The notes under the pieces: model-generated
The model's input: the letters and a program-made list of their open reading frames with translations, nothing else
Database searches by the model: none
Told to the model about the DNA's origin: nothing
Position numbers and translations under genes: made by a program
Shown: positions 5,667 to 11,962 of the stretch, piece after piece
Layout of the letters: each line of letters begins with the position of its first letter
Position numbering within the stretch: the first letter of the stretch is position 1
Source: an uncultured Collinsella sp.
GTDB taxonomy: Bacteria; Actinomycetota; Coriobacteriia; Coriobacteriales; Coriobacteriaceae
Length of the DNA stretch: 13,735 nucleotides
Assembly (NCBI GenBank): GCA_937943045.1
Contig: CALEBN010000010.1
Location: 1-13,735, forward strand
Direction: 5' to 3'

Positions 5667-6831
5667 CGGACACCTCCTCTGCGACGAGCTCCTTAAGCGC
5701 GCGCACGTCGGCGTAGCGCGGAGCGGTCCCCTTCACAAAGTTCGAGGCGAATACCTCCGATTTCTTGTTCTCGATGCGTTTCACGCGGTCGGCGTACTTC
5801 ACCACGCGCGCACCGCTGTTGCGTCGGGCGAGAAAGAACACGTTGTCCTTGCGGTGCACGTGATCGAGGAGCTGCGGGTAGTGAGTCGTGAAAACCAGCG
5901 TCGCGCCGTTGGGGTTGGTCCCGCGGGCGGCAAACAGATCAAGCACGACGTTAACCAGTTGGCGGTTAAGGTGGTTCTCCACCTCGTCGACTAAAAGGTA
6001 GCCGCCGGAGCGCAGGACCCTCATTGCGCGCTGCACCAGCCCTAGGCCACGTACAGTGCCGGAGGAGAGCACCTCGGTGAGCCCCCGCTCGGAGATCGTG
6101 ATGGGCTCGCGACCTGTAAACGTCAGTACGAAGGCGCGACCGGAGTCCCGGACCTCGAGGTGCTCGATGCCAGAGTCGAAAACACGAAGCACGTCGTCGA
6201 GACCGTTGAATTGCTCAGTGAGGCGGAAGCCACCGTCGCGCAATGCTATCGCTCGGATGCGATGGCCGAAGTCCTTGGCGAGCACAGCGGCTGCGACGGA
6301 AACGTCAGGCGGCGTAAGCGCCGCCCAAGAGTCCGGCATCTGAGCACGGTCGCACAGCGGGGACGCGAGTTTCTCGATTTCGGCCCAGGATGCCAGGGTC
6401 GAGCGCTTGAGGGCCTTGGCTGGCAGCGAAGAAATCACCTCATCGGAGAACGTCAGCTCGGGACCGTCGTCGCCTCCTTCGACAGTCTGCAGCACCGACT
6501 CGAGCAAGTAAAGACGATCTGCGTGCCATATGACGCACTTGAGCTTGGACGGGCCGTCGAACGCGGCGGGGAACGTTGATGGGAGCCCGCCGCCGCGCGC
6601 CGGAGAGCCGTCAACAATGCGGCAGGCGAGCTCCAGCAGGTTCAGTGCTGTCGTCTTGCCCGTAGCGTTAATGCCCGCCAGCGCAACGACGCTATTCACG
6701 TAGAGATGGTCCGCCAGTTCGAAAGCCGACTCATCGGAGGCCGTCACGCGGTCGGAGGCGAACAGGTCGATTTCGAATAACCCGTCTTCGAACATCGAGA
6801 GATGGTCGAAGCAAACCTTTAACAACTTCAT
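5656..6831 (-). CDS. AAA ATPase, RloA/AbiLi-like (AAA_15/OLD type)
   Basis: 391 aa. Walker A is GINATGKT (53-60), the signature-like segment is LSSGTVRGL (255-263), Walker B is YLLVDEVENHL (278-288, D282 and E283), and FTTHYPQLLD (314-323) supplies the switch histidine. The tail KSEVFASNFVKGTAPRY (357-373) fits the AbiLi/RloA group of SMC-like ATPases found in abortive-infection modules. No DNA-cleaving TOPRIM domain is fused to it, unlike true OLD nucleases; that role may belong to the overlapping downstream gene. The ATG at 6831 has AAAGG seven bases or so upstream, and an extended -10 promoter lies about 40 bases away. Confidence 0.85.
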   Translation of the reverse strand: MKLLKVCFDHLSMFEDGLFEIDLFASDRVTASDESAFELADHLYVNSVVALAGINATGKTTALNLLELACRIVDGSPARGGGLPSTFPAAFDGPSKLKCVIWHADRLYLLESVLQTVEGGDDGPELTFSDEVISSLPAKALKRSTLASWAEIEKLASPLCDRAQMPDSWAALTPPDVSVAAAVLAKDFGHRIRAIALRDGGFRLTEQFNGLDDVLRVFDSGIEHLEVRDSGRAFVLTFTGREPITISERGLTEVLSSGTVRGLGLVQRAMRVLRSGGYLLVDEVENHLNRQLVNVVLDLFAARGTNPNGATLVFTTHYPQLLDHVHRKDNVFFLARRNSGARVVKYADRVKRIENKKSEVFASNFVKGTAPRYADVRALKELVAEEVSDER

Positions 6832-6871
6832 CTCAAGCCTTTCGAATACTTGAAACAGAATTTATGGCTCA

Positions 6872-6880
6872 AGTATAACA
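6872..6880 (-). promoter_or_regulatory. Extended -10 promoter of the ATPase operon
   Basis: TGTTATACT on the minus strand gives a TGn extension and a near-consensus -10 box, about 40 bases before the ATPase start. No good -35 box is seen, as is usual for extended -10 promoters. Confidence 0.6.
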
Positions 6881-6899
6881 CATGAAGGATATCGCGAAT

Positions 6900-6928
6900 T
6901 AAGCCTGCCACTAGGCAGAAAAGGCTTA
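6900..6928. repeat. Nested inverted repeat upstream of the ATPase promoter
   Basis: TAAGCC (6900-6905) pairs with GGCTTA (6923-6928), and inside it TGCC pairs with GGCA around ACTA. It lies just upstream of the -10 box and could be a regulator site. Confidence 0.4.
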
Positions 6929-6957
6929 TCCGCATTGCCGACCTCGTCGATATGCAG

Positions 6958-6981
6958 GTTCAAATGCTTAGACATTTGAAC
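6958..6981. repeat. Perfect 9-bp inverted repeat in the intergenic gap
   Basis: GTTCAAATG (6958-6966) and CATTTGAAC (6973-6981) surround the loop CTTAGA. It lies between the ATPase promoter and the terminator of the preceding operon. It has no T-run and could be an operator. Confidence 0.5.
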
Positions 6982-6989
6982 AAATCGTA

Positions 6990-7016
6990 CAAAAATGGCG
7001 AGGTACGTACCTCGCC
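6990..7016 (-). terminator. Intrinsic terminator of the nucleotidyltransferase operon
   Basis: A perfect 20-bp palindrome (6997-7016, half-site GGCGAGGTAC) is followed on the minus strand by ATTTTTG. It lies 46 bases past the stop of the last gene. A second palindrome, AGACGGCCGTCT (7032-7043), lies between the stop and this terminator. Confidence 0.75.
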
Positions 7017-7062
7017 GATCTGGCACCTCCAAGACGGCCGTCTCTTTGGTGATTGAGTTTTC

Positions 7063-7251
7063 TCACATTTCAGGGGCATTTAGAGCTGCATTGATAAGGT
7101 CGGCGGAGTTGTCGAAACGACCTAGTTCTCCACTGGCAAAGAACGCATCCCCTTCGCGGATGGCCTCTAGGCTTTCGGCGTTAGGTTCTTTGGGAGGACA
7201 GGGCTGTAGGGTTGTATCCGTAAGCTCATCGTTTCGTTTATGTTGAGACAT
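7063..7251 (-). CDS. 62-aa RelB/DinJ-like antitoxin-type protein
   Basis: I chose the ATG at 7251, which overlaps the end of the nucleotidyltransferase gene by 14 bases and has AGGAAGAG about ten bases upstream; a longer frame reaching 7359 only shadows that gene. The N-terminus is short, polar and probably disordered. The remainder (NAESLEAIREGDAFF then GRFDNSADLINAAL) resembles the C-terminal half of RelB/DinJ antitoxins, which wraps around the toxin. A DNA-binding ribbon-helix-helix part is not evident. No RelE-type toxin lies next to it, so its partner may be the nucleotidyltransferase or lie elsewhere. Confidence 0.55.
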   Translation of the reverse strand: MSQHKRNDELTDTTLQPCPPKEPNAESLEAIREGDAFFASGELGRFDNSADLINAALNAPEM

Positions 7252-7537
7252 AAAGGCGTATCTCTTCCTGCTTGATGCTTTTGCGGAATGCTGGGCGCAT
7301 GTGCTCTGGTGGGTTGGTGACGATTTCAACCTTTCGCCCAAGTTCCCTCTCGAGCTCATGGGAGAGTTCGTAAAGCGTGCCGAACGTCATGGCGTTGCCG
7401 CAGACTAGGCGCAAGTCAATATCGCTATTGGGCGTTTGCTCGCCTCGGGCAAACGAGCCAAATAAATATGCTTCGCTGACGTCGTATTGAGCAAGCACGC
7501 GGGAGGCGGCGGTGGATATGTCGGTAGGCGAAATCAT
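7238..7537 (-). CDS. Minimal nucleotidyltransferase (MNT family)
   Basis: 99 aa, the usual length for the MNT family. The motif GSFARGE (27-33) is followed by NSDIDLRLV with the metal-binding pair D39 and D41. A third acidic residue is expected in the second strand and is present as E71 in KVEIVTN, where Asp is more usual. Relatives such as MntA transfer AMP to partner HEPN toxins and neutralise them. Here no HEPN gene adjoins; the neighbours are a 35-aa peptide upstream (ATGA overlap) and a RelB-like protein downstream. All three appear translationally coupled. Confidence 0.85.
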   Translation of the reverse strand: MISPTDISTAASRVLAQYDVSEAYLFGSFARGEQTPNSDIDLRLVCGNAMTFGTLYELSHELERELGRKVEIVTNPPEHMRPAFRKSIKQEEIRLYVST

Positions 7538-7641
7538 GTCTCAATCGGGCGCTCGACGGCTACGCGAACCGTTCCGTCTTCTCTTGTCTCTGAGTAGGCA
7601 AACTGGGTGCCATCATCAAGCTGGACATAGCACCAAAACAT
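7534..7641 (-). CDS. 35-aa leader gene of the nucleotidyltransferase operon
   Basis: The ATG at 7641 has AAGGAGG six bases upstream, the strongest ribosome binding site in this part of the window. A longer frame to 7725 would run through the promoter and is rejected. The peptide is MFWCYVQLDDGTQFAYSE followed by a short charged stretch ending in ERPIET, which looks like a three-strand beta-sheet. Its TGA overlaps the next ATG (ATGA). It resembles the start of a larger small-protein family often seen near toxin genes, so it may be complete or a truncated remnant kept for coupling. Function unknown. Confidence 0.6.
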   Translation of the reverse strand: MFWCYVQLDDGTQFAYSETREDGTVRVAVERPIET

Positions 7642-7667
7642 GACTGCCTCCTTAGTGTTTATATCCG

Positions 7668-7673
7668 AGTATA
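7668..7673 (-). promoter_or_regulatory. -10 box of the nucleotidyltransferase operon
   Basis: TATACT on the minus strand lies 26 bases before the 35-aa gene. No convincing -35 box is found at 16-18 bp. The following bases CGGA also occur after the -10 box at 8664-8669. Confidence 0.45.
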
Positions 7674-7760
7674 AAGAGCAGACTAGATGTAACACGGCGT
7701 GAATTGAATTATTCCTATAAGACACGAACTCTGACAGCCGGCCCTGCCTGTTGCCCTATT

Positions 7761-7801
7761 CAAAGAAAGTGAGGGTAATGGCGTAAGCCAATACCCTCAC
7801 T
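7761..7801 (-). terminator. Intrinsic terminator of the dUTPase-like membrane gene
   Basis: Stem 7768-7777 pairs with 7792-7801 (10 bp), and GGC/GCC pairs inside the stem around loop GTAA. On the minus strand it is followed by TTCTTTG. It lies 56 bases past the stop codon at 7857. Confidence 0.65.
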
Positions 7802-7856
7802 CAGGAGCAATTGATCGTACCTTAGGTCAAGTCTCCCACGACATGAGCCACCCTAC

Positions 7857-8639
7857 TTACTGGAATGCAAGGATAACAGCAACGACAATGCACACGACAC
7901 CTATCCCGAGCGGAAGCCACGCCTTCTTTTCTTTGTCCTTAACAAGGAAGGCCTCGATTGCGGACGCTAGGACCAGAAAACCGCCAATAATCAGCAGGTC
8001 GAGTGCAACAAAGTTGACGGTTGTTATGTTGGAGGACAGACCTCCGGCGTTGACGTTTACGAGCGTAAAGATTGCAGCGAAAATGGCGAAGAGGGCCAGG
8101 ATGTTGCCATAGATACGGGACTCGATATTGATGATTTCTTCCTTCTTGTCCTCGACCTTTTTAAGTTCTCCGGCATAGACGTCGGAATAATCTGCAAGTC
8201 CTTTAAAGTTGAGCTCATCAGAGAAAGCGCCGTGGTAAGGATGGGCCACCATGCCATCAACGCGCTGGAATGCAACCTGCGCTATACCCTTTGACTTATC
8301 GAGCGTAATAGTGTTGCCGCTTACGTTTGTAACACGGTAAAACAGCCGTGTTCCATGTCCGGGGAAATATAGCGGCGCATCCAAAGAAAGCCCCTGGCGA
8401 ATGCGCGAATTACGCAGAAGTACGCTAGCGGTCAAATCGTTTGGCAACGCAACACATTCAACGCAAGAGACGAATGTCGAATCACCAGGCCCGAGTTCGA
8501 CCTCGGACTGCTTGTTCTCGTTAATGTAGAAGCCGTCGGTGCGCAAGTCATACGTAACCTGTCCGATGTTCGAAGCATCGGCATGGAGCAGAACCTCGCT
8601 GTCGATTAGCTCCTGAATCTTAGTATCGCTCAAGTACAT
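7857..8639 (-). CDS. dUTPase/dCTP-deaminase-like domain fused to three membrane helices
   Basis: 260 aa from the ATG at 8639, which has AAGGAAG about ten bases upstream; a longer frame to 8771 crosses the promoter and is rejected. Residues 1-130 follow the dUTPase/DCD beta fold: TYDLRTDGF (motif 1, 29-37), VALPNDL, LLRNSRIRQGL (motif 2, 74-84), PGHGTRLFYRVTN (93-105) and GIAQVAF (motif 4, 118-124). Where dUTPases have the catalytic Asp there is F92, and where dCTP deaminases have the catalytic Glu there is R102, so activity is probably lost. The glycine-rich dUTPase tail is absent. A charged helix (155-178) leads into membrane segments at about 178-196, 209-233 and 240-259. I infer a nucleotide-sensing, membrane-acting protein, possibly in defence. 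Confidence 0.7.
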   Translation of the reverse strand: MYLSDTKIQELIDSEVLLHADASNIGQVTYDLRTDGFYINENKQSEVELGPGDSTFVSCVECVALPNDLTASVLLRNSRIRQGLSLDAPLYFPGHGTRLFYRVTNVSGNTITLDKSKGIAQVAFQRVDGMVAHPYHGAFSDELNFKGLADYSDVYAGELKKVEDKKEEIINIESRIYGNILALFAIFAAIFTLVNVNAGGLSSNITTVNFVALDLLIIGGFLVLASAIEAFLVKDKEKKAWLPLGIGVVCIVVAVILAFQ

Positions 8640-8663
8640 ATGAACCACTTCCTTAGGGCTCCG

Positions 8664-8672
8664 AGTATAGCA
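8664..8672 (-). promoter_or_regulatory. Extended -10 promoter of the dUTPase-like membrane gene
   Basis: TGCTATACT on the minus strand gives a TGn extension and a near-consensus -10 box, 24 bases before the chosen start at 8639. This supports the shorter start. Confidence 0.6.
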
Positions 8673-8692
8673 CCAAGGTATGGCACGGTGGT

Positions 8693-8709
8693 TACCCCCA
8701 AAGGGGGTA
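8693..8709. repeat. 7-bp inverted repeat upstream of the promoter
   Basis: TACCCCC (8693-8699) and GGGGGTA (8703-8709) flank a 3-base spacer. It lies about 20 bases upstream of the extended -10 box and could be an operator. On the minus strand it has no T-run, so it is a poor terminator for the preceding surface-protein gene. Confidence 0.45.
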
Positions 8710-8786
8710 CAGAGAAGTAATAAGAAAGCGTTGCCCTTAAAGCTCCTACAGTGCTCTTGTATCGCAGCCAAGTGCGTCGTACCGCA

Positions 8787-9881
8787 TCAGCAGCGATATG
8801 CGGCGCTCAGAAGCACTGTCCCCAGCAGGAATAGCGTTAAGGAGGCAGCTATCCAGTAGCTGTCGCCGGTCTTGGGAAGCGCCGGCGTTGTTGCCGTAGT
8901 GGATTTGGGCTTGGTCGTCTTGCTGACTGTTGTCTTGGTGACCGTTGTTTTGAGCGACGTAGCCACGGGTTTCACCGCAGGATCCGTCGCCGGCCTCGCA
9001 CCGGGTTGCCCCGCAGCGGGGTCGGCGCCACCAGTAGGATTGCCCGTGCCATCCCCCGGCACCTCGCCGCCGGGTGTAACGGGCTCCCCCGACGGCGAGG
9101 TGGCGCCATCGGGCTCAATCACCACGTGCGGTGCCACTGCACCGCCAGCATCTACCACGCCGGCAGCACCAAAAGCCCCGCCCACAGGCGTCACAAAGTG
9201 CGCGGCCACGAGCGATCCACGATCGCAGGCAACGCCGGCGTCCGCACCGGTCGCATCCAGCCAGGACGCATCCACAGCAAGCGTCTCGCTCGCAGCGTCA
9301 GCCCCAAATCCCTCGTCGAGCATTCGCACGCCATAAAAGCGCAGACCAGTATTGGACCCCGCGCTCGCGGCAGCGACGCGCCCACCGCCGCGTACGGTCA
9401 AGCTACCTGCGGCAATGCCGGCAACAGTCTGCTCAAGAACACCTGCCCCGTCGGCCCTAGCATCGGCCGTGCATCCGTCCACCACCAGCGCCTGGGCCAC
9501 ATGGATCCCACATTGCGAACCCGTCGCCGTGAGCGAGCCGGGGCCGCAAAGCGTAAGGTTCCCCCACACCTCCATGCCACTCATGGAAATGTCCGCATCG
9601 GGCGCATGCGTCTCGACCACAGAGTTTTGTCCCACAAGCGTCACCACCAGGTCGCCATCGGCGCCAATGGCCTCGCCCGCATAACCGTTTAGCTCCAGAT
9701 GGTCGGCAGCGGTCCAAGCCCAACCGGGACCCGAGGCGCCCGGTTCGTAGTACGTGGCGCCCGCAATGAACAGGCTGTCCGCGCCCGCGGCATAAGAAGG
9801 CCCGCCCAGCAAAACGCATAGGCAGGCCACGACAGTAAACAGGATGTAGTGTCGGCTAGTGTGGAACGCGGTGGCAAACAT
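8787..9881 (-). CDS. LPKTG cell-wall-anchored surface protein
   Basis: 364 aa from the ATG at 9881, which has GGAG five bases upstream; a TTG at 9908 in the same frame has none. Residues 1-31 form a signal peptide (hydrophobic from about 13 to 25, likely cleavage after SYA). The mature part to about 255 is rich in Gly, Ala and Val, with repeated beta strands such as LELNGYAGEAI and GDLVVTLVGQNSVV, recalling right-handed beta-helix or Cthe_2159-type carbohydrate-binding proteins. A Pro/Gly/Thr-rich stretch and a Thr/Lys-rich spacer (about 260-332) would cross the cell wall. LPKTG (335-339), a hydrophobic segment and a short tail ending in YRC complete the sortase signal, although the positive tail is minimal. 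No sortase gene is in the window. The ligand is unknown. It interrupts the run of defence-like genes. Confidence 0.85.
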   Translation of the reverse strand: MFATAFHTSRHYILFTVVACLCVLLGGPSYAAGADSLFIAGATYYEPGASGPGWAWTAADHLELNGYAGEAIGADGDLVVTLVGQNSVVETHAPDADISMSGMEVWGNLTLCGPGSLTATGSQCGIHVAQALVVDGCTADARADGAGVLEQTVAGIAAGSLTVRGGGRVAAASAGSNTGLRFYGVRMLDEGFGADAASETLAVDASWLDATGADAGVACDRGSLVAAHFVTPVGGAFGAAGVVDAGGAVAPHVVIEPDGATSPSGEPVTPGGEVPGDGTGNPTGGADPAAGQPGARPATDPAVKPVATSLKTTVTKTTVSKTTKPKSTTATTPALPKTGDSYWIAASLTLFLLGTVLLSAAYRC

Positions 9882-10122
9882 AACCGCTCCGATCTTCGCA
9901 AGAGCCAATGGAAACTACATCAGGAAATGACCTGATAGCAGCAGTTATTAGTGTAGCGAGATCGGGCAAGTGGCGAACGAATTACCTGTAAACGAACCCA
10001 GAAATTAGGTGTAAATCGTTTTGCCAATCGGTGAAAGGAAGAATCGCCTCGAGTCGATTGGCGTTCATAAAATCCTAAGTCTGTAACAAAGGACCCTTAC
10101 AGGTGGAAATCGTAAGAATAGC
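9882..10122. other. Intergenic, small inverted repeats only
   Basis: No gene is supported. ATCAGG/CCTGAT (9919-9936) is a 6-bp inverted repeat just upstream of the surface-protein gene and may be an operator. GCCAATCG (10023-10030) and CGATTGGC (10055-10062), and CTGTAA (10081-10086) and TTACAG (10097-10102), are further inverted repeats past the stop of the Mrr-like gene. None has the T-run of a clear terminator on the minus strand. Confidence 0.4.
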
Positions 10123-11916
10123 CTACTTTGACAATTGCTTTAAACCTCCAGCTGATGATTCGGCAGCTTCAACCATTGTTAACCAGTCGTCTACTTTTGG
10201 AGGACGAACGGTCCATAAAGTATCTCGGCCCTTCAGCACATCTTCATTTGGTGAAACCATTACACATATAGCTTTGTTACCGTACTGATCATCTGGGTTT
10301 AAGACTAGCTTACGTTCAGAATCATTTATTTGGTCTGTTGAGCACTCTGAAGAACCAATTACTAGAGTAGTCTGCGCAAAACCGCAGAATGCCTCTTTGC
10401 TTCCAAGCTTAACAGCTAAAGGCTTAATCCAGCGCGCTAAAGAGGGGTATTCAAAGTTTTGGACTTCATCCCCTTCTAGATTAAACCCATGTGATTCCCA
10501 GCTATATACAACTGCTTCGCCATCGAGCAGCCTTGCTGCAACTCTTAGATTTGCAATTTCTCCTCTAGTAGCTTCACAAAGGTCAGGAAATAGCATCTCG
10601 CTGTCCGCGGCCCCGTTAACGGTTTCTAACGCAACCGCCAGACTGTATATATCATTAACTGTCACAGCCAGATCTTCCCTAATGCCGAGATTAAAATAGA
10701 GAGCGCTCATGCCATTGATTCGGAGCTCAACTTTTTTATCAGTGGCTTCGCTTAAGAATCGATAGGTTCTTGCAACGTCTCGAGAGCGTTTATTGGCTAA
10801 ATTGCTAAATGAAAACTCGTAGTTAATGGTGCCGCCGGGCTGACTTGCATTCCACTTAAAGTTCAATCTGAATGTTTCCGTCGCATCGTGGGCAGAAAAG
10901 AATACCCCTTTAGTTCCATGGGTGGCTTTGTCAACTATTAACCGCAGTTCACCGCATCCTTCCCAGAATAAAGAGACCGTTCTTATGCAATTTGATACGG
11001 GCAGGTCAAGGGCCTTAATGATTCCCTTTCGAATACCATCGCAGGAACGTCCAACAGGCAATTGGCAATTTTGATCAATTACTTCCGCCGGCAACGAAGA
11101 GAAGGGCACGCCATATTCGATAAAATTCTGGGCTTGCTCTTTTTCATCGTCGGTCCCTGCAATGATTTTCACTGAAAAGGTTAATGGATGCAGCATTGAA
11201 GCAATTGGCGTTTTTTCAATTACGTCGATTGCGATTCGGCCCGCTCCAGGGGTTACTAGAATTTGGGACATAACAACACCAGGGACACGTGGGCAAAGAT
11301 CATCGCGTTTGTCGTATTCTGAGAGCACGTGAACTGAATATGCATAGTATGGATCCAGTTTATCTAGATTGGAACAAAGATCGCGCAGCCTACTCTCGAG
11401 AATGGCTGGATCGCTGCAGTCTGGAAGATTGGCCAAGGAGAGCAGCTTCGCAGCATACTCAGAGACCTCTTCTTTTCCATTTGAAAAGTAATAATTTATT
11501 ACTTCTGGGTGTTTGGACGCCCAGCCATCAACTCTTGAAAGGCCATCCCAGATGAATTTAGTACCAGAAGGTTCAACCAGTTCCTTAGCCCATCTTAGAT
11601 TCTCGTTTGTGGGATCTAATGGCATCACAAGATGCCAGTTATTGATTTTTACATGCAAATCAGCAGTAGTTGTCAATAATTCTTTCCACGAATTCTCAAT
11701 CTGAGCCTTCTGACTGCTCTTTAGGTTTTCAGCAAATTTCTTAATTTGATATACATTGACCGTTTCGGTATCAGGGTAAACGATAAGATCAATTCCACCA
11801 TCGCCCCTAGAAGGTCGAATTTTAATGGCGTCACGCTCTTCAAGAGAAATTAACGTCGCTAGAACCGATTCTATATCTTCACCTGAATATCGCGTCCAAG
11901 GAATACGCCCAGTCAT
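10123..11916 (-). CDS. Large protein with N-terminal Mrr-like PD-(D/E)XK nuclease domain
   Basis: 597 aa. ATG at 11916 has AGAGGTG about seven bases upstream. Residues 10-80 match the Mrr/restriction-endonuclease-like core: SGEDIESVLATL (E13), RGDGGIDLIV (D43) and VYQIKKF (Q57, K59). Next come WHLVMPLDPTNENLRW (94-109) and an FIWDGLSRVD stretch followed by YYF (142-143), which I associate with nuclease-fused sensor proteins in defence loci. Residues from about 180 to the end are a mix of alpha and beta structure that I do not recognise; no ATPase, helicase or membrane motifs are seen. The gene starts 39 bases after the reverse transcriptase stop, on the same strand, so they are probably one transcript. 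The coding sequence is clearly AT-richer than the genes to its left. I infer a DNA-degrading effector of the pair. Confidence 0.7.
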   Translation of the reverse strand: MTGRIPWTRYSGEDIESVLATLISLEERDAIKIRPSRGDGGIDLIVYPDTETVNVYQIKKFAENLKSSQKAQIENSWKELLTTTADLHVKINNWHLVMPLDPTNENLRWAKELVEPSGTKFIWDGLSRVDGWASKHPEVINYYFSNGKEEVSEYAAKLLSLANLPDCSDPAILESRLRDLCSNLDKLDPYYAYSVHVLSEYDKRDDLCPRVPGVVMSQILVTPGAGRIAIDVIEKTPIASMLHPLTFSVKIIAGTDDEKEQAQNFIEYGVPFSSLPAEVIDQNCQLPVGRSCDGIRKGIIKALDLPVSNCIRTVSLFWEGCGELRLIVDKATHGTKGVFFSAHDATETFRLNFKWNASQPGGTINYEFSFSNLANKRSRDVARTYRFLSEATDKKVELRINGMSALYFNLGIREDLAVTVNDIYSLAVALETVNGAADSEMLFPDLCEATRGEIANLRVAARLLDGEAVVYSWESHGFNLEGDEVQNFEYPSLARWIKPLAVKLGSKEAFCGFAQTTLVIGSSECSTDQINDSERKLVLNPDDQYGNKAICVMVSPNEDVLKGRDTLWTVRPPKVDDWLTMVEAAESSAGGLKQLSK

Positions 11917-11935
11917 AGTTGCACCTCTGCAGACG

Positions 11936-11962
11936 AAAATAATTACATCCAGTCATTATTTT
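11936..11962. repeat. AT-only hairpin between the two genes
   Basis: AAAATAAT (11936-11943) and ATTATTTT (11955-11962) pair around an 11-base loop and overlap the stop codon of the reverse transcriptase. The stem is all A-T, so it would be weak. It may tune translation between the two genes or be chance in AT-rich DNA. Confidence 0.35.

Noticed and set aside
8640..8771. Longer start for the dUTPase-like gene
   Set aside because: The extra 44 codons cross an extended -10 promoter and an inverted repeat, and the start at 8639 has its own ribosome binding site and fits the domain boundary.
8872..9692. Long plus-strand frames opposite the LPKTG gene
   Set aside because: They are antisense shadows of a GC-rich gene with clear signal peptide and sorting signal; they lack ribosome binding sites and have Pro/Ser/Arg-rich composition.
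9882..9908. TTG start for the surface protein
   Set aside because: It has no ribosome binding site, while the ATG at 9881 has GGAG at proper distance and gives a normal signal peptide.
10023..10062. Terminator after the Mrr-like gene
   Set aside because: The 8-bp inverted repeat has a 24-base loop and no T-run on the minus strand.
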